This document shows positions 13,333-25,905 of a stretch of DNA of 64,000 nucleotides, piece after piece. Below the pieces are notes generated by a model. That model searched no databases. It was not told where the DNA came from and saw only the letters and a program-made list of their open reading frames with translations. Made by a program: the position numbers and the translations under genes. The stretch covers positions 1 to 64,000 of the forward strand of contig ADNK01002630.1 of NCBI GenBank assembly GCA_000320545.1, read 5' to 3'. Numbering within the stretch: position 1 is the stretch's first letter; each line of letters starts with the position of its first letter. The DNA comes from Bigelowiella natans CCMP2755. Lineage: Eukaryota; Cercozoa; Chlorarachniophyceae.

Positions 13333-16300
13333 ATGGCCAAGAAGAAGAAGAAGAAAAGGCGATCGGACGCCGGCCGCTATGGAATTGAGGAGCACCGGCC
13401 AGGCAGTAGCCACAGCCGTGGTGGTGGGGGACGCGCTGGGCAACGCAAAAATGGTCCGAGCGAGGCCAAGGCTTTCAGATTTACAGTTGAGCGGGTTGTA
13501 ATGGATTCCTCCGGAACTGACGGGGGGAACTCCATGCTGATGAGCCACGAGGCCTTCAAAGCTCACGGCTTTCGGTTTGGGGGAAAGCTCGTGATTCTGG
13601 CGATCGTCGGTGACGGTGACAGCGGCGGCTCGAAGAAGCATTTCGTAGGAACAGTGTGCTGCTGGCCCGCGACTTGCGTTCGACAGCGTGCCATTCGCTT
13701 ACAGCTCTCTTCCATCTGGAGCTCGTTGTTGCAAGAAGGAAGAGAGGTAGAGGTGCGCCAATTGGGTTCATTGGTATCGACCCCATTGTCGGTTCCTGAG
13801 ACCGTGGCCATTCACTTGGTAAATAGTAGTGCGAACGATCGAGAGGGGAAAAACAATCGGCTGCGTGGTGGTAGCGCTGTTGCCTTTTCGCCTCACAAGT
13901 CTCAGGATAATCCTTCATATTTTTCTACTACTACTACGCCTACTAATACTACTACTACTACTGCTACACACAAACCGTCCTCTTCCTCCTCCTTCGTCAT
14001 TTCAAAAGCGGTGCGTCAGTACCTCACAACTGCTTTCCGCGGGGAGGTCGTTGCGGAAGGTTGCACGTTGATGGCCAGCGTGGAAGGGCGGTCTAGATTC
14101 TTCCGCGTCGAGGAAATTTCGGCACGCTCTGTTCGCAATAGTACGCCCTCCAGCCCCAGGCAGACGACAAATGTTCCACCACGTCTCTTTAAGTTGGGCG
14201 GGGAAACGAGACTGGTGTTTCAGCGGGACGCGGCTAGAGATTCGTCACAGCCGCTTGCTGCTCTCCAGGGGAATAAAGAACGGAATAGCCTAGAGAAAGG
14301 GTCGGCTCCACCTATTGACAAAGGCAGCAGCGATGGTGATAGCTTGCACGGTGGTGATGGTGGCCAGATAGCGGCCACACGCTTTGTTGATATTGGTGGT
14401 TTGGGGAATGAGTTGAAGAGAATACGTCAAACAATCGAAGCTGGGTTAGGCTTGCTCCCCAAGCACATCTTCAACTCCTCCCAGGCGACCCCTTTGCGCC
14501 CGCCGAAAGGCCTTCTGCTATTCGGCCCTCCCGGCACGGGGAAAACCATGATTGCGAGGGCCGTGGCGAGTGAGTTTCGAGCTGCCTTTATCACGGTGAA
14601 TTCAGCAGAGATTCTCGGCCGATACGTCGGTGACGCGGAGGAGCGTCTTTCGCGAATATTCCAGGAAGCTGAGGAAAAGGCGCCCTCCATCATTTTCTTC
14701 GATGAAATCGACGCGATATGCCCCAGCAGGGATTCCTCGTCGGGGGTCAACGAGCATACGCAGCGGCTCACTGCGACGCTGCTTACGCTGCTAGACGGCG
14801 CTAATATGCGCGAGGCGCGAGTTGTTGTCATTGCAGCTACCAATAAGCCGAACGACCTGGATGAAGCTCTGCGGAGACCAGGACGGATGGACCGGGAAGT
14901 TGCGGTAGGAATCCCAAACGAGGAAGGGCGCTTTGAGATCTTGACGAAGATGCTGCGCAGCATGCCGCATCGGCTTTCTGAGAGAGAGATTCGGCACTGC
15001 TGCTCGATTTCTCACGGGTACGTGGGTGCTGATCTTCGCTCTCTATGCCAGGAGGCGGCCTTTGCAACGCTAAATCAACTAAGGGAAAATAGGAGGAGGA
15101 GGAGGGGGAGGATGAGAGTGAGGGTAAAGAAGGAAGAACTTAGCATGAATCATCTTCCTCACGCCGCTGGCAAAGCTGTTGGTAGTACTACCCAATCTTC
15201 TTCGTTACTGAAAGGGAAAGTTTCGAGCAATGCGGAGGGGGGAGAGGAAGACTCGAGCTGCAACGAGGTGAGATATTTCGAATGTAATGACAGAGAAGTG
15301 TATCATATACACGCACCTATGTTACCGTCAAAACAGAGCATCTTTTGCTTCTAGCATTTCTGTCTGCAAGCCTAACGATTGCCCTTGTTATGATGGGGCG
15401 CTTGGGCCCGGTCGATTTCGCAACACTTTCAAATTCTAACCTCTCTTTTCGTATATACTGCCGCAGCGTGGAGGCATCGTCAACGTGGAAAACGATGAAC
15501 TGAAAGAAGCAGGAGGGGGGGGGGCAGCGGAAGAAGAGTCAATAACATTCGGCGACTTTCAACGTGCGTTCGCAACCGTTCAACCATCGGCCATGCGCGA
15601 GGTGAGCGTGGAGGTGCCTAAGGTCAGTTGGGAGGACGTTGGCGGTCAATGGCAAGTGAAGCAGCGCCTCAAAGAAGCTGTGGAATGGCCGCTGCGATAT
15701 CCTCATAAGTTCAAGCGTATGGGAATCCGCCCGCCGCGCGGGGTGCTGCTCTATGGGCCTCCTGGCTGCAGCAAAACGCTGATGGCGAAGGCGCTCGCGC
15801 ACGAGAGCTCTCGCAACTTTCTCGCCGTGAAAGGCCCGGAGCTCTTCAGCATGTACGTCGGCGAGTCGGAGCGCGCGGTGAGAGACCTCTTCTCGAAGGC
15901 CCGGGCGGCATCTCCCTCCATCGTCTTCATGGACGAAGTGGACGCCCTGGCCGTGTCCCGGAGCGACGGCAGCGAGGGAAACAGAGCCCGCGACCGCGTT
16001 TTGGGACAGCTCCTCAGCGAGTTGGACGGGATGCAGCCGCTGGAGAACGTCGTGGTCATTGCGGCGACCAACCGGCCTGACCGGATAGACGCCGCGATGC
16101 TGAGGCCTGGGAGGATTGACCGCATGCTGTACGTGGGACTGCCCGATCGGAAGTCTCGAGAGGAGATAGCTGCGATTCAGTTGAAGGGCATGGCACACGA
16201 CAGCGGGAAAGTGAGTCCGTCATTGATCGCCGAGATGACAGAAGGATTCTCGGGCGCGGAGGTGTGCTCGTTGTGCAAGCAAGCAGCTGCCATAGCCCTC

Positions 16301-16429
16301 GAGGAGGACATCGACGCGGAGAAGGTTAGAGCGGAACATTTCGAGGCAGCGCGGAAAGAAAACCCCCCGCGGATCACCGAAGAGATGGTGCAGTGGTACA
16401 AAAACTTTCAAAGCGAATCGCTCGCGTGA
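13333..16429 (+). CDS. AFG2/SPATA5 (Drg1)-type tandem AAA ATPase
   Basis: Two exons, 13333-15267 and 15467-16429, joined at a GTGAGA donor and a GCCGCAG acceptor, give 965 residues. D1 shows Walker A GPPGTGKT, Walker B IIFFDEIDAI and the RPGRMDRE arginine-finger region. D2 shows GPPGCSKT, the variant Walker A typical of AFG2/SPATA5 rather than CDC48, then IVFMDEVDAL and LRPGRIDRM. Family members release assembly factors such as Rlp24 from pre-60S ribosomes in the cytoplasm, so a ribosome-maturation role is expected here. The first residues are lysine-rich. The N-domain carries Ser/Thr-rich inserts (runs of TTTT and SSSSS), and a basic RRRRR insert follows D1, just before the intron. CDC48 is the main alternative and is unlikely given the D2 P-loop. 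Confidence 0.95.
15268..15466 (+). other. Intron of the AFG2-type gene
   Basis: GTGAGA...GCCGCAG, 199 nt. It falls in the linker between D1 and D2. Reading through it from exon 1 reaches a stop at 15354, which is why the gene looks like two ORFs. Confidence 0.9.
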
Positions 16430-17535
16430 TGAGTAGTATGGCAAACGCGAACTCTGTGATAGTAGACGGAGCCTGGTGGTGCACAAAAGGATGGGCAGAC
16501 AAATGCTCGCCGCACACGACTTTTTTTATCACCAGGCGTTCGTGAAGTTTTGCACACATCGATGAACACATGGAGACATCTAGACACCTAGAATTACTAG
16601 TCTAAGCAATGGTCATTAAAACTTAGATGATGAAATCACGTACCAGCAAATTTTGTTCACTCGCATCTGCAGGTGGACAAGTCTAGACAGCATGCGATGC
16701 TTACTGCTACGTCAGATTGGAATAGCTAGGATATAGCAGCTAGTGCATATAGAGTCTTCTTGCTAGCTTGTTTGTACGTACGATGATATTTTACGTACAG
16801 CTGCATGATTCTATAATATCGTGCTATGTGCATGGCTAAATGGCTAAATCAAAGTGTGCATCACTTCCAGACAAGCTAGACAATTTGCGAGGCGCGTGTA
16901 CGTACTCACTTGCACATGCACAGGTTGCGCGTACATGTAAGTGCAACAAGCAAAATCAAAAAGAAAATCTACAGTAACCCTAAAACATGTATAAGATGCT
17001 AGGATGAGCTGCGCGTGCGCTTGAATGCGCTACATAGCAAGGTAGCTCCAATGAACTAGTCAAGCTAGCAAGATGCATTTTTACACTACACACGCACGTA
17101 CTTGCTACGATGAATTGCAACATCACCACGCACTTCACAATAATCACAACCGGCGCCTGCGCTAGCTCTAAAGCTGCTGGCTGTATGTTCATTTGTTCTA
17201 CGCACTTGCTTCAGACTTCCATCATTTTGGCAGTCGTGTGTGCAATTCTAGAATTAGCTAGCAGCCACATGCATGCATTTGTGCGTCCATGCAATCAAAG
17301 CTTTGTGAAACAAAACAAAGAAACCCTGCAAGATGAAACAGTATTTAGATTTAATGATTATTTTACCACTTACAGCAGTAAAAACTATTGGGCTAAGTAG
17401 GGCACCATGCCGCTCCACTCGGGTCTTTTGAGTTTGCATGCACAGAGTTTCTAGCTAGTCTAGGCAAGTCTAGAAATCTTCTCAAATTGTCATCGGTAAT
17501 GACAACGTCTAAATAGATGTGGATTTAGCAGCCTG
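16430..17535. other. Convergent intergenic CTAG/TGCA-rich island
   Basis: This is the complete gap between the AFG2-type stop codon and the stop codon of the RNF213-like gene. From about 16560 to 17530 the DNA is dense in CTAG, TCTAGA, GCTAGC and TGCATG and free of TA, CA or CT microsatellites. It carries the CTAGACAGCATGC 13-mer at 16683-16695. ORFs such as 17110-17400 cross this composition and have no splice context, so I read them as chance. Confidence 0.75.
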
Positions 17536-20500
17536 CTACTGCAGATTGATTTTGAGCTCAGATTTGGCAGCCTCGATGACCTGCACAAGGTCGACAATGT
17601 AGCGGAGCGGCACTGCTTTGGGAAATCCCTTTTGGAACCAAGAGTAGGTCTTCAGCGCCTTGCCGTCCAGCTCCGCGTGCTCCATGAAGTCTGCCGCCGC
17701 CTTGGAGGGATCGTGGGTGCCCTCGACGAGAATCGTGGCGATGGTTGATTGCATCACTGCGAGCAGAGCTTCGAGGGTCGCATCGTCAGCAATCTCCTTG
17801 CAATCGAGAATGTCAGCTTTGATCCCCCGCGCGCGCTTCGCGTCGATGGGATGCTTGTAGGACATGTGCACGTCTTGGAACCTCGACTTGACGAGCACCG
17901 ACCGGAGCGTGGCCCAGAGCGAAGCCACGTGCTTCAGCCGCACCTGCTGCTCGATCGTCTTCGACTCCATTGCGCCGGCGGCGTCCTCCATCAGCAACGT
18001 CTCGCGCATGTACGTGGAGATGAGCACCTCGCCCAGATCGCCTGGGGAGGACACCTTGGACGACGATGACGATGCTGATGTCGTAGCGGTAGCTGTCACA
18101 AAGGCAATGACTGTTTCGAGGAGCTGCAGGCACTTTAGCGCCGCAGCGCCTGACCGAAGCTCGCCGAGAATGGAATCGCGCATGTCCGAGGTCAGCTCAT
18201 CCTGAGGAACGCGCCGAGCAATGGCCGCCACATCAATCGCGTCAGCATCGTCGGCGTACTGCACCGCTAGCGAGCTGGTCTCATGCGCATCAACAAGCGG
18301 CTTGCCGATGAAGTAGGTGTCCATCAGGTACTGCTGCGCGTTGTCAAAGTTGTACACAGAGGCTCCCTCCGCGGTGTGATCGACGCACTGCTTCATCACG
18401 AACGGGACGAACCGGCCCTCCAAATCGTACGAAATCGCCTGCGTCTGCGTGAGGAACCGAGGGCTGACAAACGACGCTGCCGCTGCGGCTGAAACCGCGC
18501 CCCCCTGCCCGGCAGACGAGGCGATGTGGAGAAGCTCCTGCCCCGTGTTCCGGAGGAAGACCGCGACGAGGGAGAGGAATTCGTTGTGTCTCTTCACAAG
18601 CTCCATAGTAATGGCCGCCGCACAGCGGCCTTCGTCGCGGTCTGACGCCAGCAGCAGCGTAATGGGAGACGCCTCTGAGACGGAGATGTCGCGGAACTTA
18701 TCAGGGATACGCTCGCCAACCTCCTCCCCCGCATCGGCAACGAAGTGCTTGATCCCTGGCCATGCAAGCTCCCAAGCCTTAGAGTAGCCCTGCAGCGCCT
18801 CGTAGCACGCACGCTTCTCTCCGCTGCCCTTCGCGTACGCTTCGATCGCGTCCTTGACGGTCAGCTTGCGCGCGGATTCCATATCCAAGGCGCGCGTGAG
18901 TCGCGGCACCAGCATCGTTTGGAACCGAAGAACATCGGGGAGGTAGCGAAGAGGGCGCAGCGACTCCTCGGCGGAGAGGAACCGAGAAAGCACCGGGAAC
19001 TTCGCTGAGTCTCCGATGTCCCCACGCCTCTTCGCGAGCGCGGCCGTCGCCTCCTCGTCGCGGCCAAGTTGAGCGGCGAAGTGGCCGAGCGAGAACGCGT
19101 GCCGGTACCTCCATAGCTCAGGGGCGAGCAGCTTGCTCTCCTCCGCCGGCAGCGCCTTGGTGTCTAGGCGCTCATTGAGGTCGTCGGTGAAGAGTGTGAG
19201 CTGTGGGTTAGGGCTGGGCTTTGAGGCATCTCGCAGCTGCTTCAGCAGGATATCAATCTCCACTTTGCGCTGGCTGACAATGCTTTGCGCAACACCGGTT
19301 ACGGAGTCGATGACGATCTGGCGATGTCGCTCGGTCCCGAGGACCCCCCAGTCTTTCATCCACCGGCGTTGTGCTTCCAGCAAAAACCGCCTCTTCGTGT
19401 CACCTGACTGCTTCATCTTCTCCTCTGCTACTTTGGCCAGCGCTACCTCCTCGTCAATGGCCTTGGGAGTCTTCGTGATAAACCTTTCGCCCTCCTTCCA
19501 TTGCGGCAATGCTTTGAGCTTCGCCATAGCCTCTCTAATAGTCTGTTTGTCGATGCTCCACCTGACGAACGAATGCAGCATGTACATAGTCGCGCCACCG
19601 AGTTCCCCCTTCTCGTTTTCCATTTTCTTGGGCGGCGGTATCGCATTCTTCACGAACTCGTGCGAGGCCAACACTGCCTGCAGGCCCTCCACGGTTTTCG
19701 GCCCGAGCTTTCCATCAACGTTTAACTTGGCTTCGGCGAATGCTTTGCCGGCGCCGGCGTGTCCAGGTTTGGGCAATCTATGGTTGACGAAAGTCTGCAT
19801 CGCTTTGACGTCGGCCTCCTCCATCTCCGCAACCGTGAGGTCGGGCCGGTACCCCGTCGGAGCGAGAAAACGATCGGCACCGAGCACGAACTTGAATGCC
19901 CTGCACGCGGCGCCGGTTATCTTCTTCGAATCCACGCCTTCGCTCGGTTTAGGGCAATGGTACACCGGCTTGACGATGCGATTTCCGGGAGCGTTCTTCC
20001 AGACGTCGCCGTCATCGTATTGCACGGAATACGTTCCGTCGCCGTTGTTGCGGACGATTTTGCCCATAAAGACGCCATGCTCGTTCCTAAATTGAGCGCC
20101 AACGCGTTCTCCAGCGGCAAACTTGGTCTTGATTCCTACCGGTTTTGGTTGATGTCAGTGCGAAGTCTGCTGCGGGGGGAATTGAGTAGCTTCGGAATAA
20201 AACGCAGTGGGAGAATGAATCCTCAAAATGCCAGGAAAAATGATAGACAATTATAAACCAAAACCACAAAACAACGCCATACGGCCGAGCTCACCGTGAA
20301 TGCAAAATTCAAGAGAAGAAATCGAAAGCAAGAAAATAAGCGACGAAGACATCCTCGTCATCACTCTTTGATTCTCACAACTGCTCGATATCAAATCACA
20401 AAATACGCCGCGGACGTCGATCATCTTCTATCGCCAACGCTGCTAGAATTGACCTCCCGTCGTGGCAGCCCACATCATTCAAAATCGTCTTTCAGTGAGG

Positions 20501-22320
20501 AAAAATAAAAAGGAAATCCAACCTGTCAAATCGACTTTACTGGCCTTCGCCTTGGCGTCAGCTATAACATCCGCAAGGGTCGGCATTCCTCGCGTTTTCT
20601 TCTTGCTTTTCTTTCCTTCCCTGGCCTCTTGAACCCCTCCTTGTTTTGCCTCGCCGCTCCCAGCGCTCTCGAAACCTCCAACACCTCCGCCAACGAAACT
20701 ATTACCAAATCCACTACCACTTTTATCACCACTGCTCGCAAATGGGTTAGATCCGCCGCCACTCCCAAATCCGCCACTGCTGCTGCTGCTGGAACCAAAC
20801 GGGAGCGAGGGGGCCTTAGCCATGTTCTCCTCTAGCATTGCCTTCAATATTTGATCCTCGTCAATCGGCTAATAAACAGTCGAGTCATCACCGGGCCAAC
20901 GTGAACAGGGAAGCAGGCAGCAGCAAAATCGCGAAGATTTCAACAACTCATAAAATGTTTGGAAACGCGCGTGCGCGCGCACACTTGCACCCCCTCACAT
21001 ACAGGGAGCGAGAGAGAGAGAGATAGGGAGAGAAAGAGAGAGAGAATTTGTGCATAGCACACAAACATGATGCAGAAACACGGCTGCTCGTCCTCGCAAG
21101 ACAAAAAAGAAAACCGACGCGGAAGGAAAGAACAAACCTGCTGCTTTAACGTGGCGGTTGTTGCCTTCAGTGCCTGGTTTGATATTATACATAACTCAGT
21201 GAGATTACATGCCATTCTAATCGAAACACGATCAATGGGAGCGAATATCGTTATTTGGTGGCTCTTGCGAGGAATAGGAGAGATTTTGTATTATGTAAGC
21301 AACCTCCTTCTCTTCTTCCTCCTCCTCCTCCTCCTCCTCTTCCTCCTCCTCAGCTTCCTCTTTCTCCTTCGGGGGAGGCCCCGTATCGGCATTCTCGAAG
21401 CACCAGTTGGCAGCTTGGCCGACGTCGCCATTGCAGGCCATCAGGCCGCGGACCGCGTGATGCTCCGCGATCCCCATCATCGTCAGCTGCGGAGCCATCG
21501 ACTTGTAGAGCTCTCTCTTGGCCTTCTCCTCGGCCCTCTTCTGCTTGGCCAACGCCCTCTGCCGCCTGGCCTCGAGACGCGCCCTGTGAAGCTGCTCGAG
21601 CTGTTGGCGGTACTTCTGCATTGCGCCGAGAGCGGCCTTTTCCTCCGGGGTCAGCCCTGCGTACGGATCGTTGTTATTCTGGAGGGAAGAAAGCTGCAGA
21701 TTCGAGGGGAGCTGTATCGTGCTCCCGGCCAATCGCGAGAGCACGCTTTGCGCGAGGAGCTCGGCGTCCTCGAGCGAGATCGCGAGACTCCTGGCCAGGT
21801 ACGAGAGGTCTGTTTCAATCAGGCCGAGCAGCTTTGCCTCGGGGTCAACAACCTGCGCGTTTGACGAGGAAAGCTCGCGGTTAGTAGGAAGTCGCTAGGA
21901 GGATCTAGTATCAATAGTCCGCTCGTCGATGACTGACGACTGCGGAGTGGTTTGTTTTGGCGACGGATTACCTTCTGCAATCCTACATCGCTCAAAATCT
22001 TGGTGGCAGCTGCCTTCCACGCCTTCGCATCCACGACCGCTGACGACGCGTAAAGAGTGGCGGAGCAGGACAACCTGTAGGGCACATCGATATTGCCCCG
22101 ACAATTAATGGGCTCTGTCAAGAATGATGATCTCTCGCAGCATCGGCGTGTGTCAAAGTGTTGTGTGATAAGAGAGGGCAGGGAAGAGGTCGGTCTACGA
22201 AGTGAATTCGAGCAATTTTGAGAATTCCCCACACCCTTTCGCTCCCTCTTTCTGCCGCTCTCCTCCTTATGCCGCACGCGAAGAAGCATATGCACGCGTA
22301 TATATTTACATATATCTACA

Positions 22321-22362
<42 letters not shown>

Positions 22363-24895
22363 ATCTATATGTGTATAACATCAAACAAACATGTATTATA
22401 TGTTGCGATGCAGCAGTACCGCATCAGCGTCTCGACATTGGCGTTATAGTTCCCGCTTTGGCTGCGGAGGCCTCGTTGCGAATAGGCCCCTGCGCCAACA
22501 GAATTGCTGATAAACGTGAGGAAGAACGGCTTCTTAAGGGCCTTGGCCTGATTGAATTGCTCCGTCTGCCTTGTCCAGTCAAACAACTGGCCGTTCACAC
22601 CGACGAGGATGAGGTTCGCCTGGATTTTGTGCTGCGCCTGAAGCTTGGGATCAACCTGGGGGATAGGTCGTTTTGTGGTTATGTTAATTACTAGTGCGTT
22701 TGAGATACGCCTGGTGTGCTCTTTTTGTGCATCTGGAAATGCGTGGGCGAGTGAGGATGGAGATGGAAGATCATGGAGAATGAAAAATGCCAAGCACGCT
22801 CAGCCTGGCACGGTACTTGTTCTATTAGTATTGTCACTATCCCCCCTCCCCCCCCAACCCCGCTCACTTCCTTCACGCGACTACTATAGCTATCACCTGC
22901 TCAATAACCCCTTTCCGATTAAACTGAATGCCGTATTTCTCCATCGAAGGAACTTTCAGATGAATTAGCCCTTTGCTGCGCGCGGCTAGGGCCGTCTCGA
23001 CGTCATCAAAGTGCGGCAGAGCAAGGTTTATATCTATCTCCTGGAACTGCTCGATATTCGAGCCGCATTCTGCTGGGTATCCGGTATAGATAAAAGCATT
23101 CATATCTTCATAGCTATCACCTTCAAGTGCCACGCTCGAAACGGCCGTTTGCATCTGCTGCTCAGTTGTTGGGAAATCCGCTTGGAACTGCTGGGGGCCT
23201 TCCAACACCTGTCATGGCCAAAGACGGCGTGTGTGCGGAGGATGGGGGGGGGTGGGGGCGGTGGAAGGGACAGTCATGCACATCATCACGGTTCAGTATG
23301 GAATTTGAAATCACTCTCGAGGCACCGTTAATTTCTCCAATTCTCAAAAAACCGAATCAAATAGAAGCTACTTCAGTCACAGGATACTGCGACATCTTGT
23401 CTCCTCCTCCTCTCTTCGTCCTCCTCCTCCTCCTCCTCCTCCTCCCCCTTCTACGACTACTACTGCTACCACTACTACTACTACTAATACAAATGATTCT
23501 TCACCTTTGCTGGAAACCAATCAACGCAGCCGCTTTCGGCTTTATTCGCTACATAGCACCGCATTCCGCTCTGGGGAACGATGCCGTGGAACATCGGCAG
23601 CAAGTATTCCGGCACCGCCTCCGCTTCCTCCTCCCCATCCGCGTCGTCCTCTGCCTCCGGCGAGGAGAGGGGGGGGGGATATTGCAGCTTCCTCTCATCG
23701 AGCAGCTTCCTCTCGCCCTTCTCCTCATCCTTGCCATAGAATCTACACGTAATCTCGTATTTCCCCCCTTCTTTAGGACCCTCGACGGCCGTAACCTCTG
23801 CCTCATGGTAGATCCTGGGGTGCTGAGCTGTGGCGAGCTTCTTCGATTTGCAGAGAATCTTCTCGCCGATTAGCACTGGGGGAGGCTGCTTTTTCTTCGC
23901 CTCGACGGCCTTTCTTTCCGCTTCCATACGCACTTTCACTTCCAAGGGGGGAAACCTCTTGTAAAGAGCGGTTAGACCGGCTGCAACCTGTGGAGGTGGG
24001 TGGGGGGCAAAGGGGATAAGGATAATGATGTTACGAGGCGCGGCGAGGACAGCAGCAAGAGATCAGTCAGCATTTTGGCTAGAGAGGGCCCAGAGGAGCC
24101 CCACAATCAAACACAACTTTTGACACGCTCCCAACAATACACCACACACACGCACATACACGCACATACGCACGCGCACATGCACACGCGCACACGCAAA
24201 CCATGTAGCACCCGGTCGGTACATATAGCCTGTTTTTTACCTTCTTGAGGTCAAAGACAGCGGTCCGCACGAAGGAGAGGACTTCATCGCCTTTCGCTCC
24301 GATGGCGACACCGGCCACTTTCGCAGTCAGACGCTTTGCCAGCATCTGAGCCATGCCGGGATTTTCGCGGAACGCCAGGTGCTCCCCAGCCTTGCTTCCT
24401 GATGCAAACGCTGCGAAGAGTTCCTAAAGGGGGCGGAAATAGGCAAAGAGAAGGGGGGGGGGGGGGAAGGGGGCAGAGAACAAAGAAATGAGGGAAAACG
24501 CCGATCGAAAACAACGGTTATCATTGCGCCAGAAGTATTTCCCCCCGAGCTCTCCACCCCCCTGAATCTGATATCCTAATCCAAAGGAAATGCAATCCTA
24601 CCCTTTCTTGCTCGGAGAAGAACTGGAACTTCTTCTTGGGGTCCTCCACAACCATCGCAGTGAATTTCCGGGCGTTCTCCTTGGCGTAGTCCGGCAGCCG
24701 AGGCATCGATTTAATGAGGAAGCACTCCTGGAAAGCCGCGCATAACAACGCGAGCTTCAATGGGCGCAGATCTGGGGCGGGTGGATCCTTTTTCTCTTCA
24801 GCTTCCTTCTTTTTCTTCTCTTCCTCTAAAGCTGCGCCTCGAAGTTTTTGCTTCTCGGTGGAGAGCCTGAGAGGCAATATAAATACATATATATA

Positions 24896-24934
<39 letters not shown>

Positions 24935-25827
24935 ATATATATATCTATGTGTGCATGTATTTGTATTAGTGAGCGACGATGGTTGATGCTAGTAGTGGCA
25001 AGGTCGCAGCTTAGTCATAGTGATGAATGATGATCACAGCGACGACTACACCTATTTTGCGACTGTTCATACTCGAACGCCCTCCATTTTTATTTTGGAA
25101 TGCATTATACACACACACACACACACACACACGCACACCCACACGCACACCCACACGCAAACACAACTACACACACGTGGATAAACATATAATACAGTGC
25201 TTCAATAGCACGCTTTGCGCGGAAAAATAAGATCAAAGGCCGAGAAGAATCAAATGCACTAATCAGCCGCAGCTCTCTTCGTATTACCCTAGTTTCTTGC
25301 ACGTGTGCACCCGCAGGTCCTCCAGCCTCTGTCTAGTTATTGCTGATTTCTGCGTTACGACTCGCACGTGCCGAGGGTTCATCGTCTGCAGATTCACCTG
25401 CCTCATCCGTTGGATATCGAGCTTGTACTTGGCGGAATTAACTTGGAAATCAACCGAGGTTGCGCCTGTGATTCGCCCCTTCTCGATTTGCAAGTTGGTT
25501 TCAAATGGATATCGTTTCCATCCGGCGCCGTCCTTCCACTCCCAATGATTGACTTCCATGGTAACTCGGCCATTTTGCGCTGGGGTATTCTTCACCTCCC
25601 GGAAGATCAACTCGCCGTAGCTACGTGCCTTAAGGACCTGCAATGTCGCTCTAATCAATTTAGTTGTTTTGATTGACGCTTTTTACGTGGCGCTGTGCTT
25701 GTGCTCCAACATCGAGCGAGGAATACATAAAAATCGTATAATATAAATCGTATAATATATATATATATATATATATTACGATTCTACTCTCTATCTCTCT
25801 CACACACAGCCACCTATAATATATAAA

Positions 25828-25905
<78 letters not shown>

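Noticed and set aside
15539-16198. Minus-strand 219-residue ORF opposite the AFG2-type exon 2
   Set aside because: It is a shadow of the D2 AAA domain, which has all expected motifs on the plus strand.
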